This document shows, in pieces, positions 43,069-53,205 of a DNA stretch of 64,000 nucleotides. The DNA comes from Opeltia flavorubescens. Lineage: Eukaryota; Ascomycota; Lecanoromycetes; Teloschistales; Teloschistaceae. Below the pieces are notes generated by a model. It searched no databases and was not told the origin of the DNA. It saw nothing but the letters and a program-made list of their open reading frames with translations. The stretch is from the NCBI GenBank assembly GCA_000442125.1, contig KE546973.1, positions 992,001-1,056,000 of the forward strand, written 5' to 3'. Every line of letters begins with the position of its first letter. Positions within the stretch are counted from its first letter, which is position 1. Made by a program: the position numbers and the translations under genes.

Positions 43069-44775
43069 ATGGTTACACTATTCACGGCCTTACCGGCCGC
43101 AGGATCCTCACCAGCAATCATCATTCCGTGCAAATCTTCCGCACTGTCCTTTTCCTTTGATGACCTAAACAAACATGTATCAGAATTCCAGAAGAAACTT
43201 GCTTTTATCGGCATTGCTCCGCGCAATGCTGTCTCTATTGCTTTACCGAATTCGTACGAATTCATGGTTGCATTTCTTGCGACAGCCAGACAGCGCGCCA
43301 TTGCAGCCCCTCTGAATCCAGCATACAAGCAGGACGAATTCGAATTCTACATCCAAGATCTCAATTCTATCTTAGTCTTAGTCCCACGGGGTGCTTTTCA
43401 ACGAGACGGGCCTGCTGTGCAGGCTGCACGTAAACACGGCGCTGCAATCGCAGAATGTTACTGGAATGATTCAGAAATAATCTTAGACGTGAAAGACACA
43501 GGGAAGCTGGCCGAATTGAAGAGAGAAGATCTCTTTGAGTCTTGTGCCGACGACATAGCTCTTGTTCTACACACCAGTGGAACCACAGGGCGCCCCAAGG
43601 CGGTCAATGATCCCTCTATAATGGTCGGGTAAATCGTTTCCAGGATAGCTGACTATGCTAAAGGTACCTTTGACGCACATCAATCTTGCGACAACTATGC
43701 GTACGTCCAAAGTTTTCCGTAATATATTTGCAACGTTCGCTAATCTGCGAAAGAGAACATCAAGGCAACATACAAACTATCGCCTAATGACAGAACACTT
43801 CTTGTGATGCCGCTGTTCCATGTGCACGGACTTCTGGCAGGCTTCTTGGCCCCTTTACATGCGGGTGGCTCTGTGATTGCCCCCATGCGCTTCTCTGCTT
43901 CCGAATTTTGGAAGAATTTCACAGAGCATGGAGCCAATTGGTACACTGCGGTCCCTACCATTCACCAGATTCTACTTCGAAGCCCACTACCTCCAAAAAT
44001 CCCGCAGATACGCTTCATCCGATCCTGCTCGTCACCGTTATCGCCGAAGACATTCCATGATCTAGAAAAGGCTTTCCAAGCTCCGGTTTTAGAAGCGTAT
44101 GCAATGACCGAAGGCGCCCATCAAATGACATCCAATCCGCTTCCCCCAGGAAAACGTTCCCCGGGAAGTGTTGGGATTGGTATGGGTGTGGAGATCAAAA
44201 TACTTGATCAAAACGGCGCCGAGGTCGCACAAGGATCCGAAGCCGAGATCTGCGTTCGAGGTGCAAACGTTACCAAGGGATATCTCAACAATCCTGAAGC
44301 GAACAAGAGCTCTTTCACGGCAGAGGGTTTCTTCAGGACCGGCGACCAGGGGATGCAAGATCGGGACGGATATATCATTATTACTGGTAGGATTAAGGAG
44401 CTTATAAACCGAGGTGGGGAGAAGATCAGCCCCGTCGAGCTTGACAACGTGGTGACGCAGCACCCTGCGGTGGCGGAGGCTGTCTGCTTTGCAATACCAG
44501 ATGACGTTTTCGGACAGAATATTGGACTTGCCGTAGTATTGCAAGAAGGTGCAAAAATAAATCAAGACGAACTGCGCCAGTGGATGCTCACAAAAGTAGC
44601 CAAATTCAAGGTACCTAAATTGGTATGTGTCAATGCTCCTAACACGATACATAATTACTGAATTCGATAGGTTTTTTTCACAAAGATTATGCCGAAAACA
44701 GCCACTGGAAAGATTCAGCGTAGGATGGTTGCCGATGCTATGCTAAAGATGCAGAAGCCGCAGCCTAAGTTATAA
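43069..44775 (+). CDS. PCS60: AMP-forming acyl-CoA synthetase, Pcs60-like
   Basis: An ANL-superfamily enzyme that adenylates a carboxylate and joins it to CoA; yeast Pcs60 is a peroxisomal oxalyl-CoA synthetase. Four exons. The AMP-binding core is LVLHTSGTTGRPKA, spliced (donor GTCAAT) to VPLTHINLATTM and again to QNIKATYKLSPNDRTLLVMP, LFHVHGLLAGFLAPLHAGG. Then WYTAVPTIHQILL, SCSSPLSP, EAYAMTEGAHQMTSNPLPPG, GSVGIGMGVEIKILDQNG, GYLNNPEANKSSF, FFRTGDQGMQDRDGYIIITG and RIKELINRGGEKISPVELDN. A last exon carries FFTKIMPKTATGKIQRRMVA with the catalytic lysine of the C-terminal domain. The protein ends QPKL; PKL is a weak variant of the peroxisomal PTS1 (SKL). About 510 residues. Substrate (oxalate or another acid) is not determined. 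Confidence 0.92.
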
Positions 44776-45715
44776 AGTCATGAGCGACAGCTTTATGCAA
44801 TGGGTTACCACGTCGGAGGTGACTGTAACCATTGCGGATTTACTCCCTGCATCCCCCAGATCGAACCAGTAGATGTTGATATGAAGAAATGTACCTATTT
44901 ATCTACATCGGATCTAGATCGGACTGCTATCTTAAACTAGTGGAGTGTCAGCATTCAAATGTCGTTCAGTGCCACGTGTTATATCTCACGGGAAGAATTT
45001 GAGCCTTCTCAAGATCCCATATACCCCGAGTGCAATAGACGTCTTGTCGGAGCGCTTGGACTACCTCGTCACGCGATTCCGCACGGGCAATCATTACACT
45101 ACCGCATATGTTCAATTCCGCTCCAGACTTTTGTTCTTCTTTCAGGATTGCGCCTGGGTAGCTTTAGACAATTTTTTGTGAACACATTTTTCCCGAGTAC
45201 ATCGATACCTCCCAACTGCCAGAACCCCTTTTCAACAGATGGGGAAAGGGCTTCAAGATGTCGCCTACTGTCATTCATGACTGCGCTAAGAAACAAAAGC
45301 ACATCTTTCTCCGGACTTACGGGCGAACCTCCATCCTATCTTTCAAAACCCCATCGTGGTCTGGGATGATAATTAACCATTCCGCCAATCGTTCCGGTCT
45401 TGATGGGAGTGTGGATTTCAAGCGTGCATTCACCGCATACGTCCTTCGACTACGCAGCTCTATCGATAAAGCTGACCGAAGAGGTGGCAATAAAAGCTTC
45501 ATAATGAGGCAATCTGTTGCACAGTAGGCATGGGGTGATAGTATATATTGAAGATAAGGAACTATCTACCTGCAGAATCTGCAACTAAATGGAAATTGGC
45601 GCCAAGAGGCGCTAAACCCAACTAGGCTAACCTACTTAGACAGGCTCGCAACGAGCTACGGTGGCTATTTAGCTCTATCTAGTCCGCCGAATCTATACCA
45701 GTACCGAATAACCTG
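44776..45715. other. Last unique region before the A+T-rich island
   Basis: About 940 bases of ordinary composition following the PCS60-like gene. Overlapping frames at 44945-45527 have no family motif and I do not call a gene. From 45595 there is a perfect TTGGCGCCAA palindrome and a GC-rich, repeat-like stretch up to the composition break near 45,715. Confidence 0.45.
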
Positions 45716-47354
45716 AATATATACCGGAAACGAATAAAACTACTCGCTTTTAATAATAGGCTATTTTTTACTAATAAACGGTTTTTTAGTTTATTTTTAT
45801 TAGTAAAACTATTAATAGAATTTTTTATCGGAATAAATTAAATTGAATCGGGTTTTAACCTAATTAACCCCAATTTATACGGATTAAGTTTTTTATAAAT
45901 TATAATAGGATTTTTACGAATTAAATTAAAGTTTTTATAAATTAATCTAAAATTCTATTATACTAATTTATTTCTAGAATTTATATAAAAATTATTATAA
46001 TAATTTTATTATAAAATTTATTAATAATAAATATTATAGTAATTATTTATTTAATTATTTATTATTAATTTTTTTATTTTTTATTATAATTTTATTATTA
46101 TTTTATTTTCTATTTTCTATTTTAATTTTATTACTATTTTATCTTTTATTTTCTATTATAATTTTATTATTATTTTTTTTATTTTTTATTATATTTTTTT
46201 TATTATTATTATTTAAATTTTTTATTTTCTTTTAATTTTTATTATTAATTATTTTATAATTAATAAATCTAGTTATTTTAATAATAATAATATTTTAAAT
46301 CTATTATTTTTATTTTTTTTATTTTTTTATTTCTTTTTATTATTATTTAAATATTTTATATTATTACCGCTTTTATATTTTATATTATTTTTATATATAT
46401 AATACCGTTTTTAATTTAAATAAAAAAAATAAAAGTTTTATATTTATATTAATAAAAAATACTATTAATATTATTTAAAAAAATTAATATAATAATAATA
46501 GTTTAATTATATTTATCTATATTTAAAAACTATAAAAAAAATAATTAATTATATATTTTTTAATAAAATAGAAATATATTTAATATAAATTATAATTATA
46601 TTTAATATTATAAAAATTAGTTTATATATCGGAATAGGTTGGATTTTAGAGTGGGTTTTAGCAAATTTTGAAAACCCCAAAAAACCCCGTTGGCTTTTTT
46701 GGCGCCGGGAGCTAGTACTAGCGCGCTATATTTTAAAACGAGCTAGAGCTGTATATAAACTATATTTTTTATATATATTATTTTTCTATAGCTATTATAT
46801 TTATCTAGATATTAAAAATTCGTTAACGCGTTTTTTTTATCTAAGTCCGCAAAACGGGGCCTCGTTTTAACGAGGAAAAATTACTATAAAAATAATTAAA
46901 TAAAAATAAAAATAATTTACTTTTGAATAATAATACTAGTATATTAGAGAATATTTTTAATAGAATATATAAATTTTTTTTTTAAAATAAAAGATTGTTA
47001 AAAATTTAAATTAGCTAATTCTAATTCTAATAATAATTATAGAAATTATATTTTAACTAATTTCGCGAATTAAATTTAAAATAGTATAAAAGAAATTAAA
47101 AATTTAATAGTTTTTTAATATTTTTTAATTTTTTAAAATATTTTAATAAGATTAATATTAAATTAAAACTTAATTATTATAATAATTATTATAATTTATA
47201 ATTAAATATTGCGGTTATACTATATAAATAGAAAATTAATAGAATAAATAGAGTTAAATAGCTATTATAACCCGAAGGAAACCTTTTAAATAAATTTAAC
47301 TAATTAAATTTAGCGCCTTTTAGCGCCTATATTTATTTAATTATAGATTTTATA
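45716..47354. other. Left flank of island, partly GC-spared relic
   Basis: Mostly (A/T)-homopolymer-like sequence with TATT and TTAT words, no readable coding. The patch 46,620-46,760 is spared: AAAACCCC and AAAAAACCCC runs, TTGGCTTTTTTGGCGCCGGG and AGCTAGTACTAGCGCGC. A fainter relative of its first part (CGGAAT, then GGGTTTTA, then CCCC) occurs near 45,830-45,885, hinting at a direct repeat about 800 bases apart. Element family not identified. Confidence 0.35.
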
Positions 47355-47585
47355 AATAAATAATTCCTTATTATAAAGTTATTAGATAAATAGCCTGCGA
47401 GTTTCGAGTTAACGGAATTGTATAATAAAATATAAAAGACGTTTATTTAAATAATAATAGAATTAATTATTAAAAAATTAGTAGTTTAAAACCTATAAAG
47501 TTTTTATTAAATATAAATACTATTTATATTAAATATAGTTCTATTTTCTATAAACTTTATATTTACTAGGCCTCCAGTATTATAT
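47355..47585. repeat. LTR-like repeat, copy 1
   Basis: A block of about 230 bases matches one at 59,800-60,048 in the same orientation. Shared landmarks in order are AATATAAAAGACGTTTATTT-type text with a TATAAAAG box, AATTAGTAGTTTAAAACCTA, TTTTTAT, and a GCCTCC-type end. The match is imperfect as expected after RIP. I read it as the LTR of an old retrotransposon; whether it is a solo LTR or one end of an element is open. Confidence 0.5.
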
Positions 47586-47961
47586 ATATATTTTTTTTAA
47601 TTAGATTTAATCCTTTAAATTTTATTAATAAATAATAAATTTATATAATATATTTTTATCTTCTACTAGCCGGTATACAACTATATTAAAATTTATAAAA
47701 ATTAACCTCGTAAATTATAAATAAATAGATTTTATATATAATTATAAAATTTAAATATTTTATAATTTAATTAAAAATATAATTATTTTTTTAATTTATT
47801 TAATTAATTTAAATAAATTAAATTAATTATTTTAATTTTATTTAAATATTTATAAATTATAAATTTTTTATTTATAATATCTATTTAATATTATTTTATA
47901 AAGTTTAAAAAATTAAATTTATAAATAAATATATTAAAATTTTATTTTTTTATTTATTATA

Positions 47962-48172
47962 TAGTAGGTTGCAAAACTTTTAGCGGGGTAGCTTTTAATA
48001 GGCGAAATATTAAATTATATACTAAAATTTAGTATAAAAATAGATATATATACTATCGCCGCCTATTATTACTATTACCGTATAAAATAATTAGATATAG
48101 TAATTTTAAAGCCGTAGATATATACCGTTAGTATATTTTTTAGTATTTTAATTCGCGTATTTTTTTAACCGC
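47962..48172 (+). repeat. Left terminal inverted repeat
   Basis: About 211 bases inverted relative to 52,453-52,655. Shared text includes the AGCGGGGTAGCTTTTAATAG / TAGGGTAGCTTTTAGTAGGC edge, the GCCGCCTATTATTACTA core, and AGTATATTTTTTAGTATTTT at the inner end. Differences are almost all C/T or G/A, as RIP would give. Confidence 0.8.
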
Positions 48173-51100
48173 TAGTACTACTATTACCGCCGCCGCCTCC
48201 GCCTCGCTAAAGCTTTTATATATAGTCTTTTTTTACTTTTTTTTTTATAAAGCTTTTATAGTTTAATAATTAGAATATATTCGGATTATACGCGTAAAAA
48301 TTAAATTATTATATTATTATAATACGATTCCTACGCAGATAATTTAAATAATATTAAGTATTCGAATTATTTTAAAGGTATAATACTCTTTTTTTACCTA
48401 TTAAAACTATATCTAATATTTTTTCTTACTCTAGCGCTAATTAGGGCGATTATCTAGTATAAAATAAAGCTAGATTATAGTAATAATACGATTTTAGCTA
48501 CTAATTATCCAGTAAACTTCTAAATATTATAGTAGATAAAATAGAATTAAAAGCGATTCGGATTAATATATATTAAATTATTTAATATAAATAATTAACT
48601 ATTTAAATTAAAGTAGTAATATATAAATTAACTTCTTTTATACCTAGAAAATCGGCTAACTATTTATCTAGATAAAATAACCTTCTACCTTTTTAACGAA
48701 TTTAATATAATTATTAACGAAGCGATTATATACCGAAACTTTTAAAGGCTTAAATATACTAGAAAAAAAACTCGCCGTATTATTATTTAATAGAATTAAA
48801 ATTTTTAAAATTATTAACTAATTAATTATTTATTTTACTAGTAAATTAATTAATTAATATTTTTTAATAAAAATACCGCCTATAAATATACTAGTAGGAA
48901 ATTGGCTAAAATATTTTAATTTACCTATATTAACTCTTTAAAAATAATAAGAAATTCGGATAAATTTCTTTAAATTATATACTATTAATTATATAGAAGT
49001 TTAAATAGTTAAAAAAATAAAATATTTTATTAATATTAATAATCGTTAGCTATTTAAATTAAATAATTTTTTAAAATTTAATAATAAAGGAATTATATAA
49101 CGATTTTATTCGTTATAAAATTCTATTAAATTATAATATATTTAAAAGCGGCCAGTTTAAATTAATATTAATTATAAATAATATTTTAATTTACTATAAT
49201 AAAAAGCTAGTTCGAATATATACTAAAACTAGTATATTACTAGAATATTTACTTCTATATTTACCTAATTTAAATTCTATTAAAATAACCTTTAATATAT
49301 TAAAAGTATAGATATATTATTAATATTAAAATACTATAAATTCTATTTAATAAAAGCAATTTAATAAATTTTTAAATAAAATAATTAGATTTTAATTTAA
49401 AAGCTATAATACGTATAATTTCTTTAAATAATATAATATTATAATAGATAATTAGACTTATATAAATAATAATAATAAAAATAATAGTATTAAAAAGCTA
49501 TAATAATTTATTATATAGTATATAATATAAAATTAGTATATTTAATAATTATTTATTATATAAATTTCCCGGAAATTTATAATTAAAGTTTAATAAAGCT
49601 TAAAAATTATATTATATAATTAGATATAGATCCCGCGCGCTAGTTTAATAAAAAAATATATATATTTTTAAATATAAAAGATTTCGCTAATTTATCGCTT
49701 ATATTATAGGTATATAAATATTAATTTAATTATTACCTATATTTAGAATTAATAATCTAATAGTATAATATTTAAATATACTATTTTTTATAAATATTTT
49801 AAAGCTTTAATAATTAGAATTTATTCTAGCTATTAAAGTTTTAAAATATTTATTAATATTTTTAAAAGATTTAAATTTAATTTCTAATCGGTTTATATAA
49901 TTTTTTATTTTTTAAAGCTATACTAGGCCTATAATATATTAAAAATACGGTTAAAGTTAATATAAAAGCTTTATACTAGTAGAATATATATTATATAATA
50001 TCCAGATTATTTTTATTAAACGATAAAAATCTTCTAGTATCTACTATTATCTATAAAAATTCCTCTATTATAATAACTCCTCCTACTTTTATACCACCTT
50101 TTTCCTGCCTTGTATATAGATTTATAGATATAGTAGTTATTTATTTTCTACTTTATAATTCTACTATTCGAGTTAATTATTTATTAATTTTAAATATAAC
50201 TCCGATTTTTTTCTAAATATTAGGCGAACTTTTAAATTATAAGATTAGATTAATAGAATATTTATTTTTTAATAACCTTTAACTAATAATATAAATTAAA
50301 ATTATCTAATTCGGCCGTATTAATATTAAATTACTAATAAATATTTTAATATCTAATCTAAAATTAACTGGATCGCTTATAAACTGGTTTATTAAAATAA
50401 AATTTATTTTTCGTTTATCCTTTTATATAATACTTTAACTATAAACTCCCTTTTTTTAATTTATATTATAAATTATTACCGAAATTAGCTATTAATTAAC
50501 TAGTAGAAAAAACGATAAAATAAATAATAAAGGAAGAGTATAAATAAAAAAAAGTAGAATTATTATCTACTTTTAATTTAATTTATACTATTTATTTTTA
50601 TATAACTTTTTAAACTTTATTTTTAATATAATTAACGATTTTATTATATTAAATTTATTAAATAAATTTTTTAATATAAATAAAGTTTATATAATAATAT
50701 AAAAGTTTTTTACCGGTATATAAATATTATAAAAATTCTTTTAGTAAAAAATATTTAAATAATTAATATTACCGTATTTTTATAAATTTTATACGATTTT
50801 TTCCCTTTTTATAAAGTATAAATCCTAAATAAATTTTTTAGCGCGTTTATTAAAAAGCTTATTAACAATTTTATTAATGAAAATACTACTAGTATTACTA
50901 CTAATAATAATATTTATTAGCTATATAAATAAAAAATTAAAAGGTTTTTTTAATTATAAAAAAGTATTTAAAATTAAAAAATATAAATAAATTACTTCTA
51001 CTTTTATATTAAAACGAGTTTTTTTATTTTATATAAAACTCGCTAGTTATTTTTCTACTAATTACTACTTATTTAAATTATCTATCTAGAAAAAACCTAT

Positions 51101-52067
51101 ATTATTTTTAACCGCGAGTTTATTATATTTATAGATAGCTATAATAAGAAATTTTATAATATTTTAAATTTATTTAATCGTTTTAATATAAATTTCTTTT
51201 TTAATATACTAGTAGATATTATTTAAACCTTTTTTTATTATATTTTTTAGCTTTCTTTTCTTTTAATAAACCTAATAAAATTAACTACTACTTTTTTTAT
51301 TAATATATACTATTTAATATAATTTATACTTATTTAATAGCTTTTATAACTTTTTAAAAAAAATATAAAATAAAAAAAATATTTTTTTAATAAATTTAAA
51401 ATAATTAATTATATTTTTTATATTAGAATTTATTATAAATATAATATTAAAAAAATAATTTTAATTTTTTTTTATATATTATTTAAATTTTTTATACTAA
51501 AATATAGTTTTTTTAAATTTATTATTTTTTACTCGATTATTTTTTAAATTTTTTTTTTTAAATCTTTTTATCTCTTTATTAAAAGTTATAAGCTTTTTTT
51601 ATTCCGAATTTAATAGCGGTAAAAACTTTATTAATCTAAAAAGGAATTTATTAAAAAGTCTTCTATTTACCAATTTTCTAGAAATAATAAAAGTAAGCTT
51701 TTAGTAGCGGACCTCTTAATAAGTTAGGTCTTCCGGCGCTAAAATAGCTAATTCCTTTTAAAACCAAGAAAAACTAATAACTATACAAGTATTATAATTA
51801 TTTTTAAAGATTTTAAAAACTTTAAAAGCTTTAATAAAGTTAATAAAACTAGCGGCGCGTTTTTTATCTTTTTTAAATAACTACCTATAGGTTTTTTTAA
51901 ATATTATACTAGTTAATTAAATATAAATAAAAATCTATAAATAAAAATAAAATATTATTTATTATAAATATAACTAGTATATATTAAACCAATACTACTT
52001 TTAAACTATTATATATATATTAAAAAACGTTCTTTATCGGCTTCCCGACCCGAAATAAATATAAATT

Positions 52068-52142
52068 TTATCGGTTGGTATCGAATAAAAGCAGATATAT
52101 TTCGGGTCTAGCGCCTCTAACCACTAAAACAGCTGTTTTTTT
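52068..52142 (-). other. tRNA-like Pol III promoter boxes (SINE or tRNA relic)
   Basis: On the minus strand TAGTGGTTAGAGGC (plus 52,113-52,126) matches a tRNA A-box/D-arm, and ATTCGATACC (plus 52,077-52,086) resembles a B-box/T-loop. The distance from TAG to TTCGA is about 41 bases, as in tRNA-Glu-type genes (about 40). The sequence between could form a degraded anticodon arm. The head would lie near 52,142 next to an A-run on that strand, and the downstream part becomes A+T-rich, as in tRNA-derived SINEs. The cloverleaf is not intact, so this is a SINE head or a decayed tRNA gene rather than a working tRNA. Confidence 0.45.
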
Positions 52143-52149
52143 ATAGTTG

Positions 52150-52290
52150 AATAACTTAGCTAGTTTTATATATAGTAGAATATAAAATAATTTAATTTAG
52201 AGCGCTTAACGAGTATATTTTAATAATATAAAAATTATTAAAATCGGACTAAAATTAGTAGCGCTATAGCGTATAGAAGTTTTAGCTGTA
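52150..52290 (+). repeat. About 145-bp direct repeat, copy A (inside transposon)
   Basis: Matches 52,953-53,098 in the same orientation: ATAACT...TAGTTT, then GAGCGCTTAACGAGTATATT versus GAAGCGCTTAACGAGCGCAT, then AATCGGACTAAAATTAGTAG versus TTTGGATAAAAACTGGTGG, then GCGCTA. Differences are mostly transitions in the RIP direction, with this copy the more mutated. It is followed by a GC-rich patch (52,290-52,390) with CAGCCAGCAGCCAGCAG-type words. Confidence 0.6.
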
Positions 52291-52452
52291 CTGCGCTGGC
52301 TGGTAGCCCTACTAGTTGCCAGCCCTATTACCTGCCAGCTGCTAGCAGCCAGCAGCCAGCAGCAAAATCCCATTGGGACGATGGCCCGATACTTATTTAT
52401 ATATAATATATTAATTAAATAATAAAAAAAATAAATATATTATATATAATAA

Positions 52453-52655
52453 ATAAAAATACGAATTAAAATATTAAAAAATATACTAATAATATATATC
52501 TACAGCTTTAAAATTATTATATCTAGTTATTTTATATAATAGTAGTAATAATAGGCGGCGGTAGTATATACGTTTATTTTTTCACTAAATTTTAGTATAT
52601 AGTTCGATATTTCGCCTACTAAAAGCTACCCTATTAAAAGTTTTGTAACCTATTG
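52453..52655 (-). repeat. Right terminal inverted repeat
   Basis: Inverted partner of the repeat at 47,962-48,172. This copy keeps some CpA/TpG-type bases lost from the left copy and vice versa, so the two were mutated independently after insertion. Confidence 0.8.
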
Positions 52656-52952
52656 TAAAATAATTTAAAATAATATAAAACTCTTTTAAAATTCTTTTAA
52701 AAAATAAAATTTATAAATTTTAACTTTTAACTATATTAAATTATTTTTAAATATTAAATTTATAAATAAATAATATTTTTATTATATAATTTCCTTTTTT
52801 TAAATATTATTTTATCTATTTTTTATATAAAAGAATACGCAAATAAAAGGTTCAGCTAATAAAGAAATTGATTTCTACCCGCTTATCTATTAGTAATAAG
52901 CTGCGTTCGGTAAACGAGGAATACGAAAATCCAGCCAGATTTTGCAGTTAGT

Positions 52953-53098
52953 ATAACTCCTTTAGTTTCTTGTACAGTAACGTGCAAAGTAGTTCAATTT
53001 GAAGCGCTTAACGAGCGCATTCTAACGGTTTAAAAATTCTTAAATTTGGATAAAAACTGGTGGCGCTACTAGCTATAAAAGATTTGCGCTGGCGATTT
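52953..53098 (+). repeat. About 145-bp direct repeat, copy B (outside transposon)
   Basis: Less mutated partner of 52,150-52,290, lying about 300 bases beyond the right terminal inverted repeat. It sits in a GC-spared patch (52,850-53,200) that retains CpA and TpG and is followed directly by the 18-bp tandem array. Confidence 0.6.
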
Positions 53099-53112
53099 TT
53101 ATTGTACGCGAG

Positions 53113-53205
53113 CTGAATAAGCTGATAGGGCTAAATAAGCTGGTAGGGCTGAAAAGCCTAGTAGGGCTGAAAAGTCTTATAGGGCTAAAAAGTCTAATAG
53201 GTTTA
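53113..53205 (+). repeat. Tandem array, five units of about 18 bp
   Basis: Consecutive units read AGCTGATAGGGCTAAATA, AGCTGGTAGGGCTGAAA, AGCCTAGTAGGGCTGAAA, AGTCTTATAGGGCTAAAA, AGTCTAATAGGTTTAAAAA. The core is (C/T)TAGTAGGGCTGAAAAG. The units drift from GC-spared to RIP-like left to right. The GC-rich patch after copy A of the direct repeat (52,290-52,375) has related AGGGCT words on the opposite strand. It may be the 3' tail of an element. Confidence 0.65.

Larger units (their letters stand above)
47962..52655. mobile_element. TIR DNA transposon, TA target duplication, itself interrupted
   Basis: Inverted copies of about 200 bases stand at both ends; the outermost 16 bases are TAGTAGGTTGCAAAAC on the left and, read inwards on the other strand, CAATAGGTTACAAAAC on the right. 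Both ends are flanked by TA (47,960-47,961 and 52,656-52,657), the target duplication used by the Tc1/mariner superfamily. The total of 4.7 kb is long for that superfamily, and the right third contains unrelated material (tRNA-like boxes, a direct repeat also found outside the element), so it has probably received later insertions. No intact transposase frame is seen; the interior is heavily RIP-mutated. Confidence 0.7.

Noticed and set aside
44945-45527. Overlapping plus-strand frames right before the A+T-rich island
   Set aside because: No family motif, no splice-linked partner and no coding-like bias; frames this long arise by chance.
1-45715. Secondary metabolite or other biosynthetic cluster
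   Set aside because: The genes are scattered housekeeping functions; no synthase, transporter or cluster regulator is present.
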